Source of the DNA: Ailanthus altissimus
Taxonomy: Eukaryota > Streptophyta > Magnoliopsida > Sapindales > Simaroubaceae
Direction of reading: 5' to 3'
DNA length: 64,000 bases
NCBI GenBank assembly: GCA_946807835.1
Contig: OX327705.1
Span: 14,042,501-14,106,500 of the forward strand
Shown here: positions 48,901-62,300 of the stretch, in pieces
Numbering within the stretch: the stretch's first letter is position 1
Layout of the letters: the number at the start of each line of letters is the position of its first letter
Position numbers and translations under genes: made by a program
The notes under the pieces: generated by a model
Database searches by the model: none
Seen by the model: the letters and a program-made list of their open reading frames with translations, nothing else
What the model was told of the DNA's origin: nothing

Positions 48901-49550
48901 AACAAGTGAAAAAACACCTGAAGAAAGATTGGAAGTAATGGCTGAAGAGCTTTTGGAAGACAGAATCCAGGAATGAGTACTGGTCCTCCCTGCAGTTACA
49001 CAAGTAATGCCCCCCAATTAGCATTTCACAAGAACATCTAAAATAATGACCATTAAGAATAAGAACAATTAAGGATTACTTATTGTTCATTTACTAAAGT
49101 AAAGTGGGGAAAAAAGTGTAACCCACCTTCTTTTTCCTGCGCTCTTTATCTCCTGATGCGGATATGGCATCACGTACTAGTTTTACATATGAAGGCAGTA
49201 CCTCCGTGGGAACTGAACCAACAACCCTCGATAAAGCCTCCCAAGCAACCTGTTTGAAAGAACATAAGATGCAATGTATAACACTGAGGACCAACAATAG
49301 ACCATGAATAATATAGGCAAAATGTACCGCAACAGTTGCTGAGTCTGAATCACTCAGCAAAATGACCAAGGTAGATATCATATTTGGAGCTTCATCAACC
49401 AAATATAATTTGCCATTTTTGTACAAGTATCCCATCAGATATGCAGAACTTCTAATTGGAGCCTGAAATGAAAATAATAATAATAATAATAATGACGATG
49501 ATGATGAGATGATGAGATGATGATGATGATGATGATAGATTTATAAACTC

Positions 49551-49587
<37 letters not shown>

Positions 49588-52500
49588 TGACTTAGAGACA
49601 CTAACTAATCAAAAACACACCTGACTGTCCCCAACACCTTTAAGAAGCTCTGACATTAAAGATTCAACACCTTCCTCATCTATGACTAATGTCACTGTTT
49701 CTGCAGCTTCCTTGGCCAAAGTTTGAACATCCTAAAAATGCATAGCCACAAATTATTTAAAAGAATAAATTTAGCTGTACAATGCATTACTGTAAAGGCT
49801 AATGAGCTGAAGAAAAATGGAAGTGAACCATAAAATGGACTGTTTTGGAATTCAGGCAAATACATGAAGAAAAACAACGGTTGCAAATGTAGCAAAGAAT
49901 TCACATTGGTAGTCAGGAAAACAAGTGCTAGAAGGGGGGAAAAAGAAAAAAAAAAGGAAAAAGGAAAATATATGACTAATGGAAATAAATAGCATACCAT
50001 GTCATCACCACCCATAGCGGTGAGCAAAGCAGGAAGAATAGTGCCCAGGTGAAAGTTAAGGCCTGGACCTGCAACCTCAGCTAATGCTCCTAAAGCATGC
50101 GCATTGAAGGCACTGGAAAATACCCAAATTATCAGTGGAAGAGCAATCACTCAAAAATGAACCCTAAACAAGCTTACAACATCAGAGAAAGAGATACATA
50201 CGAAAGTGGAAGGTGAACCAGCTTGGGCAAAATATGAGGTAAAACGGCTGTAGTCCTGACACTAAAATTCAGAAAAATAACAATTTAGTACTGGAAAATT
50301 ACAAAAACACATCCAGAAGAGAGAACAATACATAGAAAACGAAAAAAGTTACCTTAAGATTTGCTTGAGGCCATATAAGGCAGTATCAGAGGTTTGATCA
50401 TCCTCCAAAGCATGTAGAAGTGTTGGAACTATTTCATCAATTGCTTGCATTCCAGCACTCTACATCAAGTTATGTACGAGTTATGTTAGATTCACAAATT
50501 GTAGACTCAAGAGAAAAAAATTCAAAAGAAACCTGAAAGTAAAAAAGAGCACCTTGAAAAGTGTGCTAAATGCTAAGCCTGCAGACTCACGAACATCAGG
50601 AACGCTGTTAATGAAGATACGAGTAAAAAAGAATTGAAATCCTCTCATACAGTTAAAATTAAAGACAATATTAGCCAAGAAAAGGAAAAGAATAGGAAAG
50701 ACAAAACAAACCTATCACAAAGGGCTGTCCTGATGGTAGGGATGAGCACGTCCATAAAACTTAATAACTGACTCTTTCCAGCACTTTCCATCACTTCACT
50801 CAGACCATTGCATACCCCCTATAAGTCATATATCCATATTAGACATTGCAACAAACAACAGAATATTAGTTATGATACCAGCAAGACATAAACAAAAATA
50901 TCTAACTGTCATCAGAATAGGAGGACATAGGAGTTGAGGGGATAAGAAACATGCCATCTTAAACTTTAACCATGGACTGATGCTAATCAGGCAGTCCAAT
51001 CACTGGCTGCCTACAACATAACTGAAAGCATTGATGACGCACACCCAGCAAAGCTCTTATGCTAAATAAGAAAACCACACATCCACAACCATATAATGCA
51101 ATCTCGCATTTCTAAACTAGGACCAATATTGTACACATGCTTGACATTACTATTAGCTCTACCTCATTGCTGTAAACCAAAAAACACCAACTCAAAATAC
51201 CATGGAAAGATTCTCTCTGAAACACAATCTGCTGCCATTCGACGGAAGCTCTTTGCCCCTCTATAACCTTCCTGACAACTCTTCCTAGGTTCTCTTTGCC
51301 TTCCAGACAGTAATCCAAAACCCTATATTACTGACCAAAGATCCAAAGAGCCTCCAAACAGACTTATTAGGGTAATTTTGGACCCAAACCACTTGTTCTT
51401 TATAAATATACTAGTCAACGCAAGCAAGTCTTTAAGTCAGCGCCAATTGATGATTTTAATACATGATAATAAATTTATTACTTTGAATGAACTTGCAAAA
51501 CAAAGTTTCTTGCATCAATGAGGTTTTCGTGACTTCTAAATTTAAATGTAGACCAAATCCAGATTATCAGGTAGGAATATAAACGACAAAGTCAAGACTA
51601 AGAGTCATCAGATCAATCAATGAGAGAACACATGGGAACTCAAAGCGTTCCTTACTAAAAGATTGTCATAACTGTATAAGAACCTGGATTGTTACTTTTG
51701 GATAATATGATGAATGTACACAAAATTACATATGAACTTGCAGCAGCGTTGATGACTGTAAATGGGAAGGGAAAAAAAAAAGAACCATATCATTGCAGGT
51801 AAGAAAAAAGAAAAAATTACTTGTCTTCTGCTAGCATTAGGGTCCTTCAGCCCTTGGGACAAAATTGGTATGATCAATGGAAGTACTCTTTCTCCAAGCT
51901 TCCTAACAAGCTCACCCAGTGCTCGTCCAGCAACCTATGCAAACACCATGTTGTAGAATTTGAAAAGTTCACAAACTGTAACTCAGAACTAGATTAAGAA
52001 TACAAATACAAAACCTGCCGCCTTTCAGAGGATGAGGATGCCAGAGAAGTAATTAATGTATTCATCAAAACTGGCATTATTTCCTTTAGAGTCTTCGGAG
52101 TATTTGCCACTATAGTTTTCCACACATGTAACGCAGCCTGCCCAACAGAGAAGGAGCACTTCAGTTCCGTAACTACATATTTGTCTAAAACAAATTTATA
52201 ATGTCTTCTAAAAAGAGAAACTAATACATCGTCGTTACCTGACGTACTGAAATACTGACATCAGTCCGAACCATATATAGAGCAGCAAGAACTTCATTTC
52301 GTTTATCCCTTCCTAGAACCTCAATGATAGCACGTCCATGTGCTTCAGTGCTGGCACCTTCATCATCACTGCCACCCTCAAGTAGAGCTTTCCCAGAAGT
52401 CCCAGCAACCTGGATAACATAAATTCCATATATTGCAGCTAAAACTTAACTACTCAAGAGGAAAAGAAATGGAGAACTATCAACCTTAAACAAAAGATCT

Positions 52501-55500
52501 CCCAAGAGCTCAACAGAGCTTTGTCGTATACGCCAACTATCATTAAAAATACCATCCTCTACAGCCGGAAGGAGCAGCGGTAATGACCTGAGAACCAGCA
52601 AGAAATAGTTAAGTCAGCATAGAGATAATTCATCAGATGCACATAAAGACCATTTTGGAGGAAACTAAATTGTGGTGGACTTCATATATAAAAATGAGTC
52701 AAATGAATTGAAAATAATTTACTTCCCTTCATGATTTTTTTTAGACACCCCCTTCATGAATATTTGTTTTAATACAAGTTCTTTCAACTTTTTAAACACA
52801 ATTTTAAAAATATACATATAAACCTAATGACACTACAGGAACACATGCCACGCATTAGCCAATACTAAGCAAATGAATATACTCAAAATTATCAGTTCAG
52901 ACGTTGTTGCATAGTGCTCCACCAGGACATGTCCAGCACCCAGTGCCGCATCACGCACAGATTCATTCTCATCAGCAAGACCTAAAAAGTACGAACAGCA
53001 ATTATATCAAAAAAGTGCAACAAGATTCCTCAAATAGGATGGTGTAAAATAAGTATGAGAAGAAAGTTCCAAAGAAAGAAAAATGGTATGTACCATCCAA
53101 GATCGCTGGCAGCACCTGCTGCAAATAGTTCTGAAATTGAACGCCTAATGACCTTGGTAGATACTACAAAGAAAGAGACATAAAGGATAGAGTCACATGA
53201 ATCCTGTGAAAGCAAACATTTAAAAGAGATGAAGAACAGCCTTAACCTTGAAAAGTGTTAAATATCCATCACGCACGAATGCTTTATGGTGGGAGCAGTT
53301 CCGAATAATATCAGGAAGTACACGCTCAAAGTACGTGGTGCCAAGTGCAGCTAAAACCTGGTGATAGATAAGCAAACCACTTTAGTCAAACCATGCACAA
53401 TTTAATACTTAAATAAAACAGTCATTCCTAAATTTTATAGAAATGTTTTCATTGACAAGAGAAATAGAAGAAATAAAAGGTAGCAACTTTGCTAAGATAC
53501 TCTACCAGACATTTAAAATTAAAATAAGTTTCTTCAAGCACAGTGAAATGAGTATACAACACCATACTCATTGCTTACTAAATTATATATTTTAGTATTG
53601 TTATTTCAGACACCTACTAACCTCAAAGCATTCAGTTCTACATATTAAATTATTAGCTGGCATTGGATAACATATATTCTAACAAACAGAAGAAATTTTT
53701 TTGAAGAACTGCAGAACTGCATTCAATTACATCAGCACAAGAACATAGCCATGATAGTCAAAACGTAGAAATAATACCTAAAGATTACATATTTTGAAAC
53801 TACAAAACAACAAACTTAGAAAATGAAAAGCTATATGAGCATGAAAGAGCGTAAAAGCCCTTCAAATGGAAAGTTAAGAGCCTAAAGATCATGAATATTA
53901 ACCCTTGCATGTAAATTACACAACAATAGCAATAATTCCAAGTATTAAAACAAAATTATAGATGCAACCAAAACAATGGCAAACTTAAGAGAGCCTCTTA
54001 CCAAAACATAATTTCTTCTCGAATAACAACAGGCATAGAATTTGTTTGATTTCTTCTCAATTACTAAAAAACAGAGAATTTGTTTTTCATAACACTACAA
54101 ACAATCAGTCCATGTATGCCAAATCTACTATCAAACTGTTATTACCCTGAAACCCCAATAACTTTCAAAATTTCAACTGTTCTTGATTTGATTAATTTTG
54201 AAAATGCCAATTTTGAATCTCATAAAAGACAACAGAATCCACAAGCCATCCAGTGAACCATGCAGAAACATCAATTATGGGTTCTTAAACTAAAAGATCG
54301 TGTTCTAACCTCGCTCAGCCCTTGAGCAGCTCCAGAACGCTCAACATTACTGTTATCAGATTTAAGAGTTTCAAACAACCATGGAACAAGATCTGGGAAG
54401 TTCTCGTCTCCCATTCCTCTGATAAGGGATTCAAGGGCCCTGGCTGCAACAGATCGGACTTCTGGAATTGGATCCACAAGGACCTGTTTTTGTTTTGAAT
54501 AGAAACAAGATGAGCACATACAGAGAAAGAAAAATGTAAAACTCTAGTAAAAACATTATAAACCTCCTAAAATATAAGATACCTTTTTCACTTCAGGGAG
54601 GAGCAATCCAATGTATGGAATCATATCCTTTGGTTCAGTAACTAATGAACACATATTTCCAACTATCTGTGCGGCTTTCTTTTTGGTATCAGCACTCCTC
54701 TCCCTTAGCCCTCTATGTACTATTGGCACCAATAATGCAAGTGAAGGGGCATCAATAGTATTAACAAATGTTGTCTGCAAAAAAAGGAATAAGCAATATA
54801 GAAATCAAATAGATGATAAACTACAACTGAAATGACATTTTCAGTCAGTAAAGCTTACTTGGAGGAGAATATCAAGAGAATATTTTGTGTAGTCATTAGG
54901 GTCTGTAAGGCCCATCAGAAGAGTAGGGACAAGGGAAGCTATTTCAGGATTCTTGATCACACTTCCAACCTGAGGATAACAATTTAAAATATTCATAGCA
55001 ATGGTAATGGGTAAAACAGTATGAATAATCGTAAAACAAACCATACCTGCTGAAGGGCCATCTGCCCTGCTGACTGGACTTTGGGATGTGTATCTGTTAG
55101 CACCTGAATTCAAAGACCAATATCACCATCAAGCCATTTAAATTCCATCAAATTAAGAACTACCAACAGAAACTGTATAGTAAAAAAGGAACAAACTATA
55201 TGTTGTATCAGATTAACCTCTGTCAGCTTTGGCACAATCTTAGGGAGGCACTGAGAAAGCTGTGTTGAGGAGCACAATAAGCCATAGCTCCAAGTAGTTG
55301 TACACTGCTTTGCTTTGTTCGCCAAGCTTTATCTTCTAGGCCCTATATAAAAAATTTATAGATACAACATGACAGCTAAGGCAGGTCTACAACGGGGCAA
55401 ACTAGTGATAGCTTTACCCATTCTTTTGATAAGAAACTAGGAAGAAATCCACTAAATAATAAAAAACTAATACAAGTGCATAGTGAACAAGGTGTCCACG

Positions 55501-56328
55501 AGGAAAGCAAAAAGCAGGGGGAAAAAAGTGCTTATTCGATAATAGACTTTATCTTGAGAATTGATGTAAAATTGAATTTTGATTTCAGCATATACACTAA
55601 TGGCAAAGTTAGACTACCGAAATTATGTAAGGAAATCAAATCAAGCAAAGAAGGTAAGACAGTTAAACTAAAATAAAAACCTTCAATAGCAATGGAAGGA
55701 CAAGCTTCACCCCCTGCACGCTAAGTTGAGACATCATCGCACGAGTAGCACATTCAGCAGCTTCACGAACTGCAATAACTTGATCGGAGAATGAAACCAA
55801 GAGCAATGGTAGCATTTGGATCACATACCTAGAGCGAAAGGGGACAAGGAAAGGATAATTGATCAAATAAAAAACCTCAGGCAGTAAGAAAAATGGACAA
55901 AAGAATTGTTTACTTACGGTTCAAACAATCTACCAAGCTTTTCACAGAGGCACTCAAAAGCTAGTAACGCTCCTTCACGCTGTTTCGCAGAATTCCTACA
56001 GTTTAAAAGAAACAAAAGATTAACATATATTAATTAGTGAAGCAGTATGATAGTTTCCTCCAAGAAAGAAATGAACAAGCTATCATTTGCATCATTGGGC
56101 TAAAATATAAAAATAAAAATAGAACTACCAAGATTTGGGATTCATATTTCAATTTTTTTGCATTTTTCTTGTAGCTGGTAGCAAAACAGCCATCCCTGAT
56201 TGTACCAGCCAGCTAGATCCCTCTTAACAGATGAAAACCAACGGACAATGTTGATAGTCGTATCATGTACTAATTCCTTAACTTACAAAAGCCTGTTTGT
56301 TTGTTTTTCTTCTTTTTTTTTTCTTTTG

Positions 56329-56359
<31 letters not shown>

Positions 56360-59300
56360 TGGGGGACACTTGGTCTGAAAAAAATTAAGAGTTGCATGAG
56401 CCTATCACTAGAAAGTCCTGCCAAACACTAAGTGCCTTTTTTATTGAGCTTTCTACTGGCTAAAAAATAAACTTTACTAATTTCAAAAGCTCTTTTCATA
56501 TTTTTTATAATATTTTGTTACAACTGATGAAAAATTTTGAAAATTAAAAAAAGTTATTTTGTTTCTATTTATAAAAGTTTAAAATTTAAAATTTTAAAAA
56601 TAAAGTATTTTAAGCTTTTTTTTATATTTTTGTAATATCATATATACTCTGATAATATTTTTTTAATTTTATAATGTACCTTTAATAAAAAATAAATCCT
56701 ATTCAACTAATATGAATTAATATTTTTTTAAAAGTTATCATATCTCTACATTTTTACGATCATTATATTTTTACAAAACTCTTTCGTCATTGTTAGGTAT
56801 ATTTTATTTTCAATTTTTGTGCCGAATATAATAATTTATTTAATTCATTAATTGCTACATATTAATTTTACTTAAATTCTTGTGTTTTAAGTGATTGAAT
56901 TTGAGAAAATACAAGATATATTTAAAATTATGCATAAAAAGATTGAATTGTTTAAAATTTGGATGTAAACTTTATTATGTGTGCTTTTAGTGATTTAATA
57001 ACAAATAAACACTTTTAACAATATGTAACCAAATGATCTAGTATTTCAAAACAACTTTTTTAATTAATAACCAAACGATCAATGATTTTTTTAAAAACTC
57101 TACTTCTAAAAACTCTATTTGAAAAGCTTAACCAAACAAGCTCTAAAAACCAATTTGATATGACTTTTTCACAAGCTAAAAGAGTTTTTTAATATCAAAA
57201 GCTCTACTAAAATTTCTTTAAGGTGTTTAGTTGCAAATTAGAAAACAAACTTTTTAGTATTAAAAAAATTATTTTACCTCCATTAAAAGAAGCTTAAATT
57301 TTGAGCTTTATAAAATAAAGATTAGAGAATTTTTTTAAATGTTAAATTTTCTAAAATACCCTTATTTTATTTAAAAGTTTTTCTTCAATTCTCTTATAAC
57401 ATAATTAGAATAATTACACAATTTTTCCTAAAAGCTATGAGCGACAACCAAACAACTACAATAATTTTTTGTAAAAGATCTATATACGAAAGCTATATTT
57501 ATATGAACTCCACTTGAAGATGCTCCACTTAAAAAGTCATACCAGATAGGCCCTATACCTATAATGCATCCATGTTGTAATGAGCTACCAAGAGATTTAT
57601 ATGAAACCCTTAAGGTGCTAACATGGGATTCAGATACAGAATAACATTAAGAGCTTGAGAACAAAGAGCAAGGAATATTTCCTACTCAAGCAAAATGAAC
57701 ACATTAAGGGGGAGATTCCAATAATTTTAAGCTCAACTAGTAGTTTCTCCCACCCAAAGGTCCCAACAAACTCGACCAAAGTTTCTCAATTAATGTCACA
57801 CCAATGTTAAAACAGAACTTATGTCCTTTGAATGATCAGAAGTCAGCATGCCAGCCATACACCACAGCAATTCTTGCAAACACTCTTCTATCATACGATC
57901 AATCTTCCTCACAACATGCACAATGACAGGTTCTTTCTTTTCTTTCTGGGTAGGCTTATGCATGTACAATTCTTTCCCAATTCATTCACTTACTTCCCAC
58001 AAATCCAATTGAAATTACAAGAGTACTCCCCTAAACAATGAGTAATTAAAGTGACCAATATACTTGAAAATACTGTGGATTGTTATAACTAGAGGGGCAA
58101 AGTGTAGCCGCAATTCCATACTTCTTCAAGCAAGAAATTCCAAAGCCCTTAACCACTCCAGCAAGTCCAAAAGCTGCTCCACGACGTTCTCCATATTTGT
58201 CACTCTTCATTAGCTGGTCCAGCAGCCTAGAAACAAGTGTTGGTGCATCATCCTAATTCAAGAAATTAAAATGTCAAGGAACCCATTATCTCCATCACGA
58301 GGAATAAATGACCAAAAATAAGTCAGATCTTCAGAAACATCTAACACAAAGTACACAACTGCATGACACAAACAAGCACAATAAGTAAAATTCCTATTCT
58401 TCACAAAACTTGAAACATACATGCATGGATTGCATCAATGGAGACAGGCAGGTTGAGACTGCCCGCTGAACAGCTTCTGATGGAGTGTTTAAGACATCCA
58501 ATAACTTCTCTACAACAGCACGAACCTTAGGATCATCCTGTTAGAAAGAAAAGATATTAGTTAAAAATTAAAAGAAAAAGCCAAGTTATTTCCAGTAAAA
58601 GATATTCCCGTAAAGCAGATGTGAATAAATTGAAATTCATACCTTCGCCAAATGTTTTGCCAAAGCTCCAGTAAAGATTACAACACCCTCTCCAACCAAA
58701 TCATATTTTTCTTCATCTGATGCCTAAGCAAGAACAAGAATTATTTAAGATACTGCAGGTTCCACAACAATTGCAAATATGAAGCTCATTGTGCATTCAG
58801 CCATGCCATTAGAAACAAATGATGGATCTACTCATTGTTTTGGCTCAAAGAATTTTCTAATTTTAAAAAGTAACTGACCTTCTTGTTTAAGTAGTTCTCA
58901 AAGATTGGAAATAACAAAGAAACATTGTCCCTGCCATGCTTATCAATAATCATGATACCAGCATTAAGCATTCTTCCTCGAACATCTACATTAAGATCAG
59001 CCTGCAAAATGAAAGAATTAGCAGATGGATAACGTGGTAGATTAATGCTTTCTACTTCTGGCTATATCAACAATGCTTCAAATGCTTACTAACAGCGTCT
59101 CCCTCGACTTTCTAACCAGAAATTTCAATAGAAACAACAATGGTTATTGTGTTACGACCTTCCCTTTTTTCTTTTTTTCCCTTTTCAGTTGTAATAAAAA
59201 AAAATACTATCTGGGGCATGCTAATACCAATTCTTCACTTTAAATAGCAATTAATACAGATAGTATTTCAAATGTATTATAGTAAAAGTACATATATTGG

Positions 59301-62300
59301 TGTTCTCAACCACTGATTTCCAAAATAAAAAATTCTAAAGAAGAAAAGTGATATTCCTTAGAAGGCTAAATTTTCTACCATAAGCATCAATCTTGTCAAA
59401 CTCCAAACTCCGGAGAGGTTGATGCTCCATGATACCAATTTAGTAGAATGAAACACAAACTTAATAAAAATGACAAATAATGACCTAAAAGAAACTAAAG
59501 TGAAATTTTCACATTTCCTCAAAATAACGCCTGTTTTATTTCTAATACATACCAAGTTTTAAAGCCTAGCAAAAATAGAAAATCATCACGAAGTTCTGAG
59601 AAAAGCATCAAAGTGGATCTTACAAGTGCCCGTGATATCAGGAATGTCATCACAACAGGAAGGTCTTTTGTTCTCAGTACATCAGCGCCAGAATGTAATG
59701 CCAAAGCTATTCCTTGTCTACGTAGCCAACCAGCATCAACATTTCCCCACCTAAACCAGCATCACGGCTATACAATGAAAATAATGTCGAAAGAGATTCC
59801 TGAAATTTATAAAACCGTTAGAAAATGTTTAAGCTAAAATCAGATTGGAAGTAAAATAGGTAACCAACTGACCTGTATAGAATCTGGGTATTCATCCAAA
59901 GCAGCAGCTAATGCGTCGGCAGCAGCCAACCTGACATTATAATTAGCATGCGAAAGTGCTTTGAACAGTCCTGAATAATCCACACCAAAGTCATACCCAT
60001 AGCGGTCCCATATATCCTCTGCTGCTTCAGCAACAGACTGAAAGGCATTAAAGATTGTTGAGCGGATAAGAATAAAGAAGAAGACAGAGAAACATTGTGA
60101 AATTACTACTGCATCAAAAAGATAATATTATACCCATCAAAATTAAGCAAGAGAGACAAGAGAAAAAGTCAAAGTATCATCACTCAAATACGAGTAAAAT
60201 AGGATAATTCAGGAACAACATTTCTGCAGCTAACCTGGACAATGAAACCTCTTATCCTTTTCAGAACAGGAAACAAAAACAGGTATATTGTTGAACAAAA
60301 AGAAATTACAGTAGTGGACCAGCTGTCCAAGGTAAAAGCAAAAACACCCCCGATTACAGCCATTCCTATCACTATTTAACAATGTTTGTACAATTTTGAA
60401 GCTTCTATCACTGTTAACAAAAGAAACCAGCTCCTTGTGTCAAAGCATCCCACAGAAGATAATAACCTATTACAGCCCTTCCCAACTGAGACAGACCTAG
60501 AGAAAGATTGAAAGCTGAAACTCCTTCATAACAGAAGCCCAAAGAAAAGGTAAAAAGTCGTATTGTGACCCAGAAACTACTAGGTACTTCCCCCACTGTC
60601 TTCAAAAATGCAGCTTTCCTTTCTTGACAAATCACCCACAAGAGTGCTAGCAGACCATACTTTCAGAGGTCTTAGCTCTCTTACCATTGCCAAAGGCGCA
60701 CAAATTCTCCATTAAACATAAATGGTCCATATGATTTTTACATCTTAAATGTCTTTAGTGTCTTTTTGAGAAGAAACTAAGCAAGATTTATTAGATGAGA
60801 ATATAAGAGATAAAGAGGCGGCCCAGGTTCTCACAAAGAGAAACAAAAAGAATAAAATAGAGGAGAAACAATCTGTAAAAACCTATCATGGAGCCAGATG
60901 AGTATCCTATCCGTCCCTCACCCAGTCAAAAAGCAATCTTTACAAAGTTAATCCAAAACCCCATCATCATCAAAGACATGTGAAGAAGAATAAACAGTTT
61001 TGAAGGTTCTAAAAATTAATCCAAACCCTTCAAAATTGAGATGTACAAGGAAAATGAACAGTTTTGAAGCACAAAGCAGGCAATAAAAAAACTCTATCCT
61101 ACTAAAATATGCTCTTAATTTTTGCAGGCATCACAGGATCTATCCAGCCTACAATAACAATACACTTGTAGCGAGTACAAGCAACAACTACAATTTCCAA
61201 ATAAACTTGAGGAAACCGCAAGCAAAGATTTATCCTCTCAAACTACATGCAAAAGATTCCTCCTATCAAGATGCCTGGCAAAATCCACAATTGAACCACA
61301 TATTACTACCAATGTATTTGACATTGTAATTATGGAACCCCAATCCTCTAACAATTTGGTAATAGAGTAAACTCGTATATGAACTTCAAATGATTGTAAC
61401 ACATCAGAAATGCAAACTTGTTTTTTTCATTATGAATATAAAATCATTAGGTGGCTACATGGAATATCAAATTTTGTCCACTTGGCCATTATAAATTAAA
61501 AACCAAAAGATGGAACACCTTTGGGGCACTCAAACCTCTTGCAAATTTTGGCAAATTTAATAGCTGCAAGGGGATTTTTCTAATTAATTGACGAGTTGCT
61601 GAAAAGATATTTAATAGAGAGAAAGAAATAACTATAATATGAGGCACATCTATAACACAACAGGAAGAAATATTCAACCACGAAAAGGAAAAAAAAAATT
61701 ACAGTCCAAGCACAAGAAGAAAGTAAAGGATTTATTGTATCAGGGGGAATCCACAGCAGAAATATGAAAATCAAAAGAAAATGATAACGGAAATGAACAC
61801 ATACAATTTAAGTAAAAACTTATGGTGAGGCATTCATAGATCACAGATCCAAATTTGACTGCTAAAAATTTAGTATAACAGCAAAACCGAAACTCAATAC
61901 AACTCATCTGAAAGGGACGATATCAGACGTAACTCAGTTTACATTTTAAAAGAATACAGTCAGCAGGTCAAACCTTTTCTGGTTCATGAAGAGCAATCCA
62001 TATACTTGTTGAAACCTCAATATTCTCAGGAAGAGAACGGCTAGACACAGCTGGAATGCATTTGATTGCATTTAAGCAGGCCATTCTCACATGAACATCT
62101 TTTGCATACACTCCATACAGGGCCTGCATTTACAAACAATGAAAGATGGCTTAACAGGAACTACTAAAACACATTACATAAGTTATTCAAGCAGAAATGC
62201 CAAGCACATACGAGCGCCACTTCATCTTGTTGCAGACCGAGACACAACTCATTTAATGCTGATCCAATAGCTGCTCGATAAAAAGGTACAACACCTAGAA

